Positions 9,194 to 19,436 are shown, counted from the stretch's first letter. The stretch is DNA of 64,000 nucleotides from Ruegeria lacuscaerulensis (GCF_013031245.1 NZ_WPZL01000009.1:62001-126000), one strand, 5' to 3'. The notes: generated by a model not told the origin, from the letters alone. Program-made: numbers and translations.

Positions 9194-9379
9194 TCAGAGC
9201 TTCAGGGGCAGGAAGCCAAGGACCAACAGACCGAGGCCCGCCGGCAACCCGAACAGCCAGGCTTTTTTCTGCCACCCGGGCGCCTGCTGCTTCCAGGTCA
9301 TTCGGAAATTATGCCCGCAGACAACGACTGCAAAGAAAATCAGCGCTGCAATGGGCGGGGTCAGGTACAGGTCAGACAA
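9194..9379 (-). CDS. Small hypothetical membrane protein upstream of apbE
   Basis: Possible 61-residue protein with two hydrophobic segments (about residues 8-24 and 42-59) separated by the basic stretch RMTWKQQAPGWQKK. It is read in the same direction as apbE and nqrM and ends 67 bases before the apbE start, so it could be the first gene of that transcript. The segment layout is protein-like and the frame has no rival on the other strand, but I recognise no family. A link to NQR assembly would be a guess from position only. Confidence 0.5.
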   Translation of the reverse strand: MSDLYLTPPIAALIFFAVVVCGHNFRMTWKQQAPGWQKKAWLFGLPAGLGLLVLGFLPLKL

Positions 9380-9500
9380 CAGGGCGGATATCCTTGTTTT
9401 GCAGCAGTTTTTCCCTGCTGGCGCATTTGCACCCTATACAGGCCGTTTGGCTGCGGTAAGGTAGAGGCAAAGCCATCTCAGGAATAAGAGGAGATTGCCT

Positions 9501-10025
9501 ATGGCCCCAACCTCATATCAGCCCCCCACACGTGGCGACAAGGCCGATAAATCCACCCACAGCCAGTCGGTTGAATCCAACTTGTCGCACTCTCAGACAA
9601 CAGTGGCCAAACTGCTTGAGGGCAAAGGGGATGCGGTTTTTGCGGTGCGCCCGAATGACACGATCCACTCGGTCGTGAATACCCTCAAAGAGAAGCATAT
9701 CGGCGCGGTAGTCGTGACCGATCAGAACGGAGCCCTGCAAGGTATCCTTTCCGAGCGTGACATCGTTCGGCGCATGGCGGACACGCCTGGGCAGACTCTG
9801 CCGCAGTCAGTCGAAGATCTAATGACCCGTGAGGTCCACACGTGTACGCCAGAAGATTATCTGAACGATGTGCTGAAATCCATGACCGAAGGGCGTTTCC
9901 GCCACATGCCGGTTCTGAGCGACGGCAACCTGCGCGGCATCATTACGATTGGCGACGTGGTTCATTTCCGTCTGAAGGAACTGGAGTACGAAGCGCTGCG
10001 GATGAAGCAGATGATTGTCGGCTAG
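9501..10025 (+). CDS. CBS-domain pair protein
   Basis: About 174 residues with an unstructured polar N-terminus (residues 1-35) followed by two CBS motifs (about 45-100 and 110-165), a stand-alone Bateman module that usually binds adenine nucleotides and senses energy state. Typical CBS strings are visible: GAVVVTDQNGALQGILSERD, VEDLMTREVHTCTP and LRGIITIGDVVHF. The ATG at 9501 is preceded by AAGAGGAG at good spacing; a TTG two codons upstream is less likely. It is convergent with the phosphatase gene, with only 14 bases between the stops. The partner protein is unknown. Confidence 0.9.
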   Translation: MAPTSYQPPTRGDKADKSTHSQSVESNLSHSQTTVAKLLEGKGDAVFAVRPNDTIHSVVNTLKEKHIGAVVVTDQNGALQGILSERDIVRRMADTPGQTLPQSVEDLMTREVHTCTPEDYLNDVLKSMTEGRFRHMPVLSDGNLRGIITIGDVVHFRLKELEYEALRMKQMIVG

Positions 10026-10039
10026 CCCAGCCCGCTGGC

Positions 10040-10816
10040 TTAGCCCGGTGGTATTTCGGTTGAGATAAACCGGACGTTTTCCTTGCGAATTTCGGCGGCG
10101 GTTAAACGGCCGCTGAAAAAAGCGCCGGTGTCGATGGAAACGACCCCGTTATGGACCTGCGGCGATTCAACGATTGTATGGCCATGTACCACCCATTGGC
10201 CGTCCTGACGGCGTTGCCTGAAAAATTTCGGGTGCCCCCAAAGGCAGACCTGGCTCAGTTGATCATCGACCGCAGCGGTTGGGTCGAGCCCGGCATGTAC
10301 AACGGTGACATTTCCACTTGTCCAGGTCAGGGGTCGTTCCCGCAACCAGACCAGCAATTCCTGGCCCATCGCTTGCCGCAGGCGTCTGGCAATCGCCCCT
10401 GATCTTGCTCGCATCAAGGTTGTGTCAACGCCGCTAATGCCAAAAGAGGCCAATGTGTGTGCCCCACCGTTTCGCAACCAATGCGGTCCAACCTGTTCCG
10501 GATTATCCAAAAAACTCAGCAACATGTCTTCATGATTGCCCTGCAGGCAAAACACAGATCTGTCATCGGCAAGGCTGAGATGATGCAAAAGGCGCAACAC
10601 TTCCGCGCTGTGGGCTCCGCGGTCAATATAATCGCCGGCAAAAACCAGAGGACAGTCGGATTCCAGACGGGACATCAGAGACTGCAACAAGTCCAGCCTT
10701 CCGTGAATATCACCAATGGCAAAAAACCGTTGGTCCGGCGCAATTGTGGACACCGGCATTGCCTCATCCTGGGCTCCGCACCGGCCGAAAGTCCTTTTAA
10801 TCCAATCCCGTACCAT
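10040..10816 (-). CDS. Serine/threonine protein phosphatase, PPP/calcineurin-like
   Basis: Cytosolic metallophosphoesterase of 258 residues related to bacterial PrpA/PrpB and phage lambda phosphatase. All signature blocks are present: GDIHGRLDLL (about 37-46), GDYIDRGAHS (about 62-71), GNHEDML (about 94-100), and the C-terminal metal histidines in VVHAGLDP and WVVHGHTIVE. The physiological target is not indicated by neighbours (CBS protein on one side, sugar epimerase on the other). It could act on phosphoproteins or on a diadenosine-type nucleotide; the motif set does not separate these. Confidence 0.9.
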   Translation of the reverse strand: MVRDWIKRTFGRCGAQDEAMPVSTIAPDQRFFAIGDIHGRLDLLQSLMSRLESDCPLVFAGDYIDRGAHSAEVLRLLHHLSLADDRSVFCLQGNHEDMLLSFLDNPEQVGPHWLRNGGAHTLASFGISGVDTTLMRARSGAIARRLRQAMGQELLVWLRERPLTWTSGNVTVVHAGLDPTAAVDDQLSQVCLWGHPKFFRQRRQDGQWVVHGHTIVESPQVHNGVVSIDTGAFFSGRLTAAEIRKENVRFISTEIPPG

Positions 10817-10997
10817 GGTGTCTGATGCCTACTCTTCCACAATGTCGGACGCAATCGGTGTTTGTGAACAATCCTGTGACCGGCATCAAAACCAATTCGT
10901 GCTTGTTTGGCGGTCGTTGCCGGGAGATTTTCCTTGACCTTGCCCTGGTGAAAGTATCCCTGATGTCTAAATAGTCTGGGTTGCGGTCGAGGGTTGC

Positions 10998-12017
10998 ATG
11001 AAACGGGTACTGGTCACGGGAACGGCAGGGTTCATCGGGTTCCATCTGGCAAAACTCCTGCTATCCGAAGGGTTCCGCGTGCATGGTTACGACGGCATGA
11101 CGGACTACTACGATGTCACCCTGAAAAAGCGCCGTCACCAGATGCTGTTGCAGACGCCCGGTTTTACGGCAACCGAAGATTTGCTGGAAAATCACGAGCG
11201 GTTGATGCAAGTCGCAGATGAGTTTGAGCCTGAGGTGATCATTCACCTCGCCGCTCAGGCCGGCGTACGCTACAGCCTTGAACACCCCCGCAGCTATGTC
11301 GAGTCGAATGTTGTCGGCACGTTCAACGTGATGGAAGTGGCGCGTCAGCATGAGGTTGAGCATCTGCTGATGGCCTCGACATCTTCGATCTACGGCGCAA
11401 ATGAGGATATGCCCTTTGCCGAAACGGACAAAGCCGATAATCAGCTGACAATCTACGCAGCCACGAAAAAAGCCAATGAAGCGATGGGACATTCATACGC
11501 CCATTTGTGGAACCAGCCTACAACCATGTTTCGGTTCTTCACCGTCTACGGCACCTGGGGGCGCCCCGATCTGGCGTATTTCAAATTTACCGACGCGATC
11601 CTGAATGACCGGCCCATCGACATCTACAACAACGGTGACATGTACCGTGATTTTACCTATGTCGACGATCTTGTTCAGGGGATACGCTTGCTGATCGACG
11701 CAGTGCCGGTCCGTCCGCAGAGCAAGGACGATATCGCGCAAGGTGACAGTCTGTCGCCGGTCGCACCGTTCCGGATCGTCAATATTGGCAATTCAGAGAA
11801 AGTTCGCCTGCTTGATTTCATTGAGGCGATTGAAGAGGCGCTCGGCAAAAAAGCGGTGCGTAACTATATGCCGATGCAGAAAGGGGATGTGCCTGCGACA
11901 TGGGCAGACACCAGTTTGCTGCAAAAACTGACCGGTTATAAACCTAAAACGGACATCGCGACCGGAATGAAGGAATTTGTCGCGTGGTATCGCGACTACT
12001 ACAATAAGCCTGCCTGA
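10998..12017 (+). CDS. NAD-dependent sugar epimerase, UDP-glucuronate 4-epimerase-like
   Basis: Extended short-chain dehydrogenase of 339 residues. The Rossmann loop is GTAGFIGFHLAK (residues 8-19), the catalytic triad is in STSSIYG and YAATKKANE (Tyr-x3-Lys), and the early insert DYYDVTLKKRRHQML is characteristic of the UDP-glucuronate/UDP-galacturonate epimerase branch (LpsL/CapI-like) rather than GalE. It would supply UDP-galacturonate for surface polysaccharide. It shares a strong hairpin terminator with the convergent nqrF. The polysaccharide cluster 32 kb downstream could use its product, but that is inference. Confidence 0.88.
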   Translation: MKRVLVTGTAGFIGFHLAKLLLSEGFRVHGYDGMTDYYDVTLKKRRHQMLLQTPGFTATEDLLENHERLMQVADEFEPEVIIHLAAQAGVRYSLEHPRSYVESNVVGTFNVMEVARQHEVEHLLMASTSSIYGANEDMPFAETDKADNQLTIYAATKKANEAMGHSYAHLWNQPTTMFRFFTVYGTWGRPDLAYFKFTDAILNDRPIDIYNNGDMYRDFTYVDDLVQGIRLLIDAVPVRPQSKDDIAQGDSLSPVAPFRIVNIGNSEKVRLLDFIEAIEEALGKKAVRNYMPMQKGDVPATWADTSLLQKLTGYKPKTDIATGMKEFVAWYRDYYNKPA

Positions 12018-12020
12018 ATG

Positions 12021-12050
12021 AAAAAACCGGCGCTGGATGCGCCGGTTTTT
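12021..12050. terminator. Bidirectional terminator between the epimerase gene and nqrF
   Basis: AAAAAA-CCGGCGC-tggat-GCGCCGG-TTTTT: a 7-bp perfect GC stem flanked by A6 and T5, extending the stem further by A-T pairs. The symmetry means it can stop transcription from both convergent genes, whose stops lie 4 and 7 bases away. Confidence 0.92.
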
Positions 12051-12056
12051 CGTTTC

Positions 12057-13280
12057 TTACCCGCCGAAATCGTCGAGCATGATGTCTTCGCGATCCACGC
12101 CCAGATCCAGCAGCATGTTGATCACAGACTGGTTCATGATTGGCGGACCACACATGTAGTATTCGCAATCCTCGGGCGCCGGGTGGTTCTTGAGGTATTC
12201 CTCGAACAAGACGTTGTGGATGAAGCCGGTATAGCCTTTCCAGTCATCCTCGGGCTGTGCGTCCGACAGGGCAACATGCCATTCGAAGTTGTCAAACTCT
12301 TCGGCCAGCGTGTCGAAGTCCTCGACAAAGAACATCTCTTTTTTGGACCGCGCGCCGTACCAGAAGCTGATCTTGCGGTTGCGGTTCTCAAGCCGCTTGA
12401 GCTGATCGAAGATGTGGCTGCGCATCGGCGCCATACCGGCGCCACCACCGATAAACACCATCTCTTTCTCGGTCTCGCGGGCGAAAAACTCACCAAACGG
12501 ACCCGAGATTGTGACTTTGTCGCCCGGTTTCAGGTTGAAGATGTATGACGACATCTGACCCGGCGGGATACCTTCGGACCCCGGAGGCGGCGACGCGACC
12601 CGGACGTTGAGCATGATCATACCCTTTTCATCCGGATAGTTCGCCATTGAATAGGCGCGCTCGATCGGTTCGTTCACAACGGATTTGTACTGCCACAGAT
12701 TGAAGCGATCCCAATCCTCGCGGTACTCCTCCTCGACATCGAAATCGGTATAGGCCAGTTGGTGAGCAGGCGCTTCGATCTGGATGTAGCCGCCAGCGCG
12801 GAAATTCACATCCTCGCCCTCGGGCAGGTCCAGTGTCAGCGCCTTGATGAAGGTCGCCACATTCTCATTGGACCGAACGGTGCACTCCCATTTCTTGACG
12901 CCAAAGACCTCTTCGGGGACTTCGATATTCATGTCCTGCTTGACCGCAACCTGGCAGGACAGGCGGTCGCCGCAAGCAGCTTCGCGCTTGGTGATATGGC
13001 TTTCCTCGGTCGGCAAGATCGACCCGCCGCCTGAATGCACTTTCACCCGGCATTGCGCACAAGTGCCGCCACCGCCGCAAGCCGATGGGACGAAGAGTTT
13101 TTCGGCCGCCAGTGTTTGCAGCAGTTTGCCGCCCGCCGGAACCGAAATGGTCTTCTCACCGTTGATGGTGATGTCGACGTTTCCGGTCGATACCAGGCGC
13201 GAGCGCGCGGCCATGATAATGGCGACCAACGCCAGAACGATCAGCGTGAAAAGGATTACGCCAAGGCTAAACGTTTCCAT
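12057..13280 (-). CDS. nqrF: Na+-NQR subunit F (NADH dehydrogenase, FAD/2Fe-2S)
   Basis: Entry point for electrons from NADH in the sodium-pumping quinone reductase. The 407-residue protein has one N-terminal transmembrane helix (residues 5-26), a ferredoxin domain with Cys68, Cys74, Cys77 ([11 protein letters not shown]) and Cys109 binding 2Fe-2S, an FAD domain with RAYSMANYP, and an NADH domain with [17 protein letters not shown] and the C-terminal [10 protein letters not shown]. It is the last gene of nqrABCDEF, starting 10 bases after nqrE. All cofactor residues are present. Confidence 0.98.
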   Translation of the reverse strand: METFSLGVILFTLIVLALVAIIMAARSRLVSTGNVDITINGEKTISVPAGGKLLQTLAAEKLFVPSACGGGGTCAQCRVKVHSGGGSILPTEESHITKREAACGDRLSCQVAVKQDMNIEVPEEVFGVKKWECTVRSNENVATFIKALTLDLPEGEDVNFRAGGYIQIEAPAHQLAYTDFDVEEEYREDWDRFNLWQYKSVVNEPIERAYSMANYPDEKGMIMLNVRVASPPPGSEGIPPGQMSSYIFNLKPGDKVTISGPFGEFFARETEKEMVFIGGGAGMAPMRSHIFDQLKRLENRNRKISFWYGARSKKEMFFVEDFDTLAEEFDNFEWHVALSDAQPEDDWKGYTGFIHNVLFEEYLKNHPAPEDCEYYMCGPPIMNQSVINMLLDLGVDREDIMLDDFGG

Positions 13281-13290
13281 TGACCTCTCC

Positions 13291-13899
13291 TTACAGTTTC
13301 ACGCCCGAGAAGGACATGAAGGCCATCGCCATAAGTCCCGCGGTGATGAAGGTGATGCCAAGGCCCTGCAGACCGTCGGGGATGTCCGAGTATTTCAGTT
13401 TTTCCCGAACGCCTGCCATCGCGGTGATTGCCAACGCCCAACCGAAACCTGAAGACAGACCATAGGTAGCGGCTTCGGCAAAGTTATAGTCACGTTCCAC
13501 CATGAACAGCGAACCGCCCAGGATGGCGCAGTTCACCGTGATCAGCGGCAGGAAGATCCCCAGCGCGTTGTAGAGCGGTGGGAAGTACTTATCCAGGATC
13601 ATCTCGAGGATCTGCACCATCGCCGCGATCACGCCGATATACGAGATCAGGCCAAGGAACGTCAGGTCCACATCCGGGAAACCGGCCCAGGCCAACGCGC
13701 CCGGCTTCAGCAGATAGCTGAGCAACAGGTTGTTCGCGGGCACGGTGATCGCCTGCACGACCATCACCGAAATGCCCAGACCCAGCGCAGTCGAAATCTT
13801 CTTGGACACGGCGATGAAAGTACACATACCGAGGAAGAAGCTGAGCGCGAGGTTTTCAACAAAGATGGCCTTTACGGCCAGAGAGATAAGCCCTTCCAT
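13291..13899 (-). CDS. nqrE: Na+-NQR subunit E
   Basis: Integral membrane subunit of 202 residues with six predicted helices. Together with NqrD it holds the membrane-embedded iron centre, using cysteines such as those in [13 protein letters not shown] and [10 protein letters not shown]. Length and hydrophobic pattern fit the family. Its start overlaps the nqrD stop by one base, so the two are translationally coupled. Confidence 0.98.
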   Translation of the reverse strand: MEGLISLAVKAIFVENLALSFFLGMCTFIAVSKKISTALGLGISVMVVQAITVPANNLLLSYLLKPGALAWAGFPDVDLTFLGLISYIGVIAAMVQILEMILDKYFPPLYNALGIFLPLITVNCAILGGSLFMVERDYNFAEAATYGLSSGFGWALAITAMAGVREKLKYSDIPDGLQGLGITFITAGLMAMAFMSFSGVKL

Positions 13900-14552
13900 C
13901 AGTGTGCCTCTACCTGCTGGATTTTGTATTCACGTTCTTCGACCTGGTTCGGCTTCCATGTCCGGAAGGCCCAGATCAGCAGGCCAATCACGAAGAAGGC
14001 CGAGGGCGGGAGCAGCAGCAGGCCGTTGGGCACGTACCAGCCACCATTGTTCACCGTCTGCAGGATGGTCACGCCGAACAGACTGCCTGAGCCGAACAGT
14101 TCGCGGATAAAGCCGACAAGCATCAGGATCAGGCCATAGCCCAGACCGTTGCCGACACCGTCGATGAAGGAGGCCATCGGTGGGTTCTTCATAGCAAACG
14201 CTTCGGCGCGGCCCATCACGATACAGTTGGTGATGATCAGCCCGACAAAAACCGACAGTGTTTTAGAGATCTGGAAGGCATAGGCCTTAAGAATCTGATC
14301 CACCAGGATCACCAGCGAGGCGATGATCACCATCTGAACGATGATCCGGATCGAGCCGGGAATCTGGTTGCGCAGCATCGAGATGAACATCGACGCAAAG
14401 CCGGTTACGAAAGTCACCGCCAGTGCCATCACAAAGGCCACCTGCAGCGACGAGGTCACCGCCAGCGCGGAACAGATGCCCAGCACCTGCAGGGTGATCG
14501 GGTTGTTGTCGACAAGTGGGTCGACCAACAGCTCTTTCTTTGTCTGGGACAT
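13899..14552 (-). CDS. nqrD: Na+-NQR subunit D
   Basis: Integral membrane subunit of 217 residues with six predicted helices, an inverted-topology relative of NqrE. The cysteine-containing motifs [12 protein letters not shown] and [15 protein letters not shown] are those that bind the NqrD/E iron. It overlaps nqrC by one base and nqrE by one base. The N-terminal [16 protein letters not shown] is the family hallmark. Confidence 0.98.
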   Translation of the reverse strand: MSQTKKELLVDPLVDNNPITLQVLGICSALAVTSSLQVAFVMALAVTFVTGFASMFISMLRNQIPGSIRIIVQMVIIASLVILVDQILKAYAFQISKTLSVFVGLIITNCIVMGRAEAFAMKNPPMASFIDGVGNGLGYGLILMLVGFIRELFGSGSLFGVTILQTVNNGGWYVPNGLLLLPPSAFFVIGLLIWAFRTWKPNQVEEREYKIQQVEAH

Positions 14553-15367
14553 CAGAACTCTCCTGCTTGCAGTTTGGCCAGGAACGGACCATAGCCCGCG
14601 TCACCCATCCAGAATTTAACAAGGTTATCGACACCGACCGAGGTCAGCGTGGCACCAGCCAGAGCGTCCACGTAGAAGTCGGGACCGGCTGCGGGCTGCG
14701 TCTTGGACACGGTAATCTGCAGATCACCGGCATCGTCGCGCAATTTCTTGCCGCTCCACAGCGCTTTCCAGCGCGGATTGTCAACCTCGGCGCCAAGGCC
14801 GGGGGTTTCGCCGTGCTGATAGAACTGCAGGCCGAAGATGTCGTTGCCGTTGTTTTCCAGCGCGATAAAGCCATAGAGCGTGGACCACAGACCGTAGCCA
14901 TGCAGCGGCAGGATCACCTTATCCAGATCACCCGCATCGTCGCGTAGCAGGTAGATCACGCGGTATTTTGCCTGACGCCCGATCCCTGCCGGGTCATCGT
15001 CCAGCGCAACACTCAGCTCAGGATCGCTGGCGGCAGCCTGATCGTCGAAGGTGGCAGGGTCGAACTGTTCATCGACAAAGTCGCCGGTCGCCAGTTCCAG
15101 CACATGCGGTTCAAATGCGGCGAAAGCTTCGGTCACGTTGATACCGGGCTCATAAACGCCCGCCACTTGCAGTACGTTAACCTGCTTGTCCTTCAGCTTG
15201 TTGGCTTCTTGCACCGGGCGAAGGCTGACAGCTGCGGCGGAAACCACCATCGAGGCGACAAGACAGACTGCGACAGCGACGAAGATCGTCTTTCCGACGG
15301 AATCCGGCGAGGCCGCCAGAAACTTGGCAATCGCGCCCTTGGGTTCTGGGGATTGCGTATCAGACAT
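14552..15367 (-). CDS. nqrC: Na+-NQR subunit C (covalent FMN)
   Basis: Membrane-anchored periplasmic flavoprotein of 271 residues. One N-terminal helix (about 24-46) precedes a soluble domain. The ApbE recognition motif [10 protein letters not shown] is near the C-terminus, and FMN would be attached to the threonine at about position 240. It overlaps nqrB by 8 bases. The apbE needed for flavinylation is at 8.1-9.1 kb. The region around residues 95-140 is longer and more acidic than in enterobacterial and Vibrio proteins, which I take as lineage variation. Confidence 0.97.
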   Translation of the reverse strand: MSDTQSPEPKGAIAKFLAASPDSVGKTIFVAVAVCLVASMVVSAAAVSLRPVQEANKLKDKQVNVLQVAGVYEPGINVTEAFAAFEPHVLELATGDFVDEQFDPATFDDQAAASDPELSVALDDDPAGIGRQAKYRVIYLLRDDAGDLDKVILPLHGYGLWSTLYGFIALENNGNDIFGLQFYQHGETPGLGAEVDNPRWKALWSGKKLRDDAGDLQITVSKTQPAAGPDFYVDALAGATLTSVGVDNLVKFWMGDAGYGPFLAKLQAGEF

Positions 15368-16568
15368 GGCGACGCGCCCTCCGTTTGATGTTTGCCTGAA
15401 CGACGAAATAGTCGATCAGCGGTGCAAAGACGTTGCCGAACAGGATGGCCAGCATCATACCTTCGGGGAATGCCGGGTTCACCACACGGATCAACACGAC
15501 CATGACGCCGATCAGCGCGCCGTAGATGTAACGGCCCAGATTGGTGTGGCTGGCGGAGACCGGTTCAGTCACCATGAATGCCAGACCAAAGGCATAACCG
15601 CCCAGCACAACATGCCAGTACCAGGGCATAGCGAACATCGGGTTAGTGTTCGACCCGATCAGGTTCAGCAGCCAGGTGAACGCAATTGTCCCAGCCAGAC
15701 AACCTACGATCAGACGATAATTGGCAATTTTGGTTATCAGCAAGAACGCCAGACCGATGATACAGGCCAGCGTCGAGGTCTCGCCGAAGCTGCCCTGAAT
15801 GGTGCCATAGAACGCGCTCCACCAGGTGATACCCTCTGCGGCCAGCGCTTGCATACCATCGGCAGCGGATACGGCCAGCGCTGTCGCGCCCGAGAAGCCG
15901 TCGACCGGTGTCCAGACCGCGTCACCCGACATCTGCGCCGGATAGGCAAAGTACAGGAATGCCCGGCCCACAAGCGCGGGGTTGAGGAAGTTCTTGCCGG
16001 TGCCGCCAAACACCTCTTTGCCAATCACGACACCGAAGATGATGCCCAGAGCGACCTGCCACAAGGGCGTGGTTGCTGGCATGATCAGGGTGTAAAGCAT
16101 TGAGGTTACAAGAAAACCTTCGTTCACCTCATGGCCGCGGACCGTGGCAAAGATTACCTCAAAGATACCGCCTGCAACCAGTGTGACGATGTAGATTGGC
16201 AAGAAGTAAAGCAAGCCGTGCACGGTGTTGGCAAAGATACTGGACGGGTCCAGAGAAATGCCGAACATTTGCAACAGGGCAATCCGCCAGCCGGTCGCCG
16301 AGTCCGCCCCAAGGGCCGCAATCGCCGAGTTGGCCTGATAACCGGTGTTCCACATCCCCCACAGAATACAGGGGATCGTCGCTATCACGACATAGGTCAT
16401 GATCCGCTTCATATCCACATAGGACCGTGCGTGGGGTGCGACGGAGGTTACAGTTTTCGGAGTGTAGATGAAGCTTTCCACCATCTCGTAGATGGGGAAA
16501 AGTTTTTCGTACTTGCCGCCCTTGGTAAAGTTCGGCTCGATCCGGTCAAAGAAGCTGCGCAAACCCAT
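15360..16568 (-). CDS. nqrB: Na+-NQR subunit B (Na+ channel, covalent FMN)
   Basis: Large membrane subunit of 402 residues that forms the sodium pathway and carries covalent FMN and riboflavin. The flavinylation motif DGFSGATAL is visible, with the FMN-linked threonine at about residue 229. About ten hydrophobic segments follow the cytosolic N-terminus. The motif GKEVFGGTGKNFLNPALVG is highly conserved in the family. It starts 5 bases after nqrA and overlaps nqrC. Confidence 0.98.
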   Translation of the reverse strand: MGLRSFFDRIEPNFTKGGKYEKLFPIYEMVESFIYTPKTVTSVAPHARSYVDMKRIMTYVVIATIPCILWGMWNTGYQANSAIAALGADSATGWRIALLQMFGISLDPSSIFANTVHGLLYFLPIYIVTLVAGGIFEVIFATVRGHEVNEGFLVTSMLYTLIMPATTPLWQVALGIIFGVVIGKEVFGGTGKNFLNPALVGRAFLYFAYPAQMSGDAVWTPVDGFSGATALAVSAADGMQALAAEGITWWSAFYGTIQGSFGETSTLACIIGLAFLLITKIANYRLIVGCLAGTIAFTWLLNLIGSNTNPMFAMPWYWHVVLGGYAFGLAFMVTEPVSASHTNLGRYIYGALIGVMVVLIRVVNPAFPEGMMLAILFGNVFAPLIDYFVVQANIKRRARRHV

Positions 16569-16573
16569 TCGGC

Positions 16574-17917
16574 TCAGCCCTCCTTTTCAATCTTGGACAG
16601 GCAGTCGCGCAGCGCCAGCCCGTATTCATATTTCGCCGGACAGGCAAAGCCGACAAGGCCCAGGTCCTCTTCGTCCAGCTCCAGCGCACCCAGCGCCTGT
16701 GCGGAGTCGGTATCCATCACCAGCAGAGCGCGCAGCAACTGCGTTGGCAGATAATCCTGCGGCATCAGCTCTTCGAACGTGCCAGTGGGCACCATTGCTC
16801 GGCGTCCGCCGTTCAGGTTCGAGGTGAGCGAGTAGAGCTTTTTGGCAAAGGCCGAACCCAGCACCGGCTGTACCGCGAATTTCGAGGGCATCGGACGGAT
16901 CCAGCCCATCGGGATCTGATCAGCATCCTCGCGGATGATGGTGATCTGGCGTGCGAAGCGACCCAGATAGGCGGTCGGACCGTCAGCGTGCTGACCAGAA
17001 AGGATTGATCCCGAAATAATACGCGCGGTGCCGTCCACATTGACTTCGTCCTGCGTCAGATCTTCGGTCGATGCGCCCATGATAGTGCGGATCAGGCGCG
17101 GCTGGCGCGCTCCGGGGCCAGACAGAGCGATCACGATGTTAGGATCCAGTTGACCGGTTTGCACAAGGCGACCGATTGCGATGACGTCCTGATACCCGAT
17201 GGTCCAGACCTGCTTGTCACCTGCCAGCGGTTCAAGGAAATGGATGTGAGTTCCTGCCAGCCCCGCAGGGTGTGGGCCAGAAAATGCCGCCGCCTCGACA
17301 CCCGACACGTCGGCACCCGGAAGCGAGGTGCCGTCTTTATGGCACAGATAGGTTTTGCCCTCGGTCAGCTTGGAAACCGCAGCAAGACCCGCCGCAAAAG
17401 CCTCGGCAGCGTCATTAATAATGACACCAGCATCCCCAGCCAGAGGTTCACTGTCCATCGCCGTCACGAAAATTGCGGCGGGCTTGGTGCCCGGTGCGGG
17501 CATCTTGGAATAGGGCCGCGTGCGGAAGGCGGTCCACAACCCGGCTGCGCACAGCTTGGCGGTTACTCCCTCGGCGCTGTCCGCATCACCAACGCCCGAG
17601 AAATCAAGCCCCGTATCATGAAATGCCGAAACCTCGATCACGACGCTCTGCAAGATACGGCGAGCGCCGCGATTGATGGCCACGACCTTGCCGCTGAGCG
17701 GAGCAACCATCATCGCGTCAGGCGCGTCTTTATGGCAGAACAGCGGCGTGCCGCGTTGAACTTCGTCCCCTTCCTGAACCAGCATGCGCGGTTTCAGGCC
17801 AAGATAGTCGCCCCCTAAAACCCCAACGGAATTGAATTCTGGTCCCGGATGGATGGTTTGTTCCGGTGCGCCCTGCACCGGCAACTCCAACCCTTTTTTC
17901 AGTTTGAAAGTTTGCAT
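16574..17917 (-). CDS. nqrA: Na+-NQR subunit A (peripheral, quinone site)
   Basis: Soluble cytoplasmic subunit of 447 residues that contributes to quinone binding and is the first gene of the nqr operon. I use the ATG at 17917 (MQTFKLKKGLELPVQG), where family homology begins; six additional codons upstream are possible but unconserved. Conserved blocks include GAPEQTIHPGPEFNSVGVLG and TYLCHKDG. A non-coding stretch of 288 bases to the divergent RNA methyltransferase gene must hold the operon promoter, but I cannot single out -35/-10 boxes with confidence. Confidence 0.97.
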   Translation of the reverse strand: MQTFKLKKGLELPVQGAPEQTIHPGPEFNSVGVLGGDYLGLKPRMLVQEGDEVQRGTPLFCHKDAPDAMMVAPLSGKVVAINRGARRILQSVVIEVSAFHDTGLDFSGVGDADSAEGVTAKLCAAGLWTAFRTRPYSKMPAPGTKPAAIFVTAMDSEPLAGDAGVIINDAAEAFAAGLAAVSKLTEGKTYLCHKDGTSLPGADVSGVEAAAFSGPHPAGLAGTHIHFLEPLAGDKQVWTIGYQDVIAIGRLVQTGQLDPNIVIALSGPGARQPRLIRTIMGASTEDLTQDEVNVDGTARIISGSILSGQHADGPTAYLGRFARQITIIREDADQIPMGWIRPMPSKFAVQPVLGSAFAKKLYSLTSNLNGGRRAMVPTGTFEELMPQDYLPTQLLRALLVMDTDSAQALGALELDEEDLGLVGFACPAKYEYGLALRDCLSKIEKEG

Positions 17918-18205
17918 GTCGCTACGGTCTTCCAAGCCTCTTTATCTGCGCCAGTTATGCCGACACCTTCTCAGGGTTCGACAATAACGCGGGTTTTCCG
18001 GGCAGTCGTCGCAAAAGCGTCGAAATGCGTCCAAAATCCGCGGGCGAAATTCTGATTGAGGCTCCTTTACGCGGGGACGATGCCAAAAGCAAACCTGTTA
18101 CCGCTCAAATTGCCTATTGAGTGTTACTTTCCTTTGAAGTGTTCCGTTTTTTGCCGGTTAAATTTGCGTATCGCGCCCGAAGCGCTTCCAGTGTAAGCAC
18201 CCCGA

Positions 18206-19321
18206 ATGGAACAAACTAGCGATTTTGAGATTTTTCTGGTGGCAACACCAGGGCTTGAGGCACCCCTGCACGCCGAGGCCACCGAAAAGGGATTCGCCAG
18301 CGCAAAAATCGTTTCAGGCGGTGTGAGCTGTCGCGGTAACTGGTCCGACGTATGGCGCGCGAACTTAAGTCTTCGCGGAGCCAACAAGGTTCTGGTCCGA
18401 ATGGGTAGTTTCCCTGCGGTTCACCTGGCACAACTGGACAAACGCGCTCGAAAGTTCCCTTGGACCGATTTCCTGCGCCCTGACATCCCGGTTAAGGTCG
18501 AGGCCACCAGCCGCAAATCCCGCATCTATCATGCCGGAGCCGCTCGCCAGAGGGTTGAGCGGGCCATCACCGAAACGCTTGGCGCTTCTGTCTCGGTCGA
18601 TGCAGGCCTGCGCATTTTGCTGCGTATCGACAAGGACATCTGCACCTTTTCCGTCGATACGTCTGGCGAGCCTCTGCACAAACGCGGCCATAAACCGGCC
18701 GTCGCCAAGGCACCCATGCGCGAAACGATGGCGGCCATGTTCCTGCGCGACTGCGGGTTCGACGGGTCAAAGCCCGTCTTGGACCCTATGTGCGGCTCTG
18801 GCACTTTTGTCATCGAGGCGGCAGAAATCGCGCTGGGACTAAACCCCGGCCGCTCTCGCCGCTTCGCATTTGAAGACCTGAGCGGTTTCGACCCAGAGGC
18901 CTGGGCGGCTATGCGTCAGAGCGGTTCGGTGAAAGAAACAGGTATCCAGTTTTACGGCTCCGACCGCAATGCAGGCGCCGTCGAAGCGGCAAGCGCCAAT
19001 TCCGAACTCGCGGGTGTGGCGGCGCGCACAGCTTTCCAATGCCGCTCGGTCAGTGACATCAAACCACCCATCGGACCCAAAGGTCTGGTCATCGTCAATC
19101 CACCCTACGGTGCAAGAATCGGGGACGAAAAGCGCTTACGTTCCGTCTATGGAAGTTTGGGCAAGGTACTGATGGCCCGATTTAGCGGATGGCGGGTGGG
19201 TATCGTGACCAGCAGCCAATCGCTCGCGCGAGCAACGCGCCTGCCCCTTTTACCCGCGGGACCCGTCGTGGATCACAGTGGAATTAAGGTCAGGCTCTAC
19301 CAAGCCGCCGCCCTGCCCTGA
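18206..19321 (+). CDS. THUMP-domain class I RNA methyltransferase (RlmL N-terminal half-like)
   Basis: SAM-dependent RNA N2-guanine methyltransferase of 371 residues. An N-terminal THUMP-like RNA-binding region (about 10-150) precedes a Rossmann methyltransferase domain with DPMCGSGTFVIEAAEIALG (motif I) and the catalytic NPPYGARIGDEKRL (motif IV, for exocyclic amine methylation of guanine). E. coli RlmL is a fusion with RlmK; here only the RlmL half exists, as in many alphaproteobacteria. It diverges from nqrA. The rRNA position modified cannot be fixed from sequence, though 23S rRNA G2445 is the natural candidate. Confidence 0.9.
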   Translation: MEQTSDFEIFLVATPGLEAPLHAEATEKGFASAKIVSGGVSCRGNWSDVWRANLSLRGANKVLVRMGSFPAVHLAQLDKRARKFPWTDFLRPDIPVKVEATSRKSRIYHAGAARQRVERAITETLGASVSVDAGLRILLRIDKDICTFSVDTSGEPLHKRGHKPAVAKAPMRETMAAMFLRDCGFDGSKPVLDPMCGSGTFVIEAAEIALGLNPGRSRRFAFEDLSGFDPEAWAAMRQSGSVKETGIQFYGSDRNAGAVEAASANSELAGVAARTAFQCRSVSDIKPPIGPKGLVIVNPPYGARIGDEKRLRSVYGSLGKVLMARFSGWRVGIVTSSQSLARATRLPLLPAGPVVDHSGIKVRLYQAAALP

Positions 19322-19436
19322 AGCCGAATTCGGGCGCAAGCAATAGGGTAGACTATTTGCAGGCCGAAAACCCTAACGCGATATTAGAATCCCTCTTGCA
19401 CATCCAAATCCTCGGGTATAGATCACCCGCCACGGT

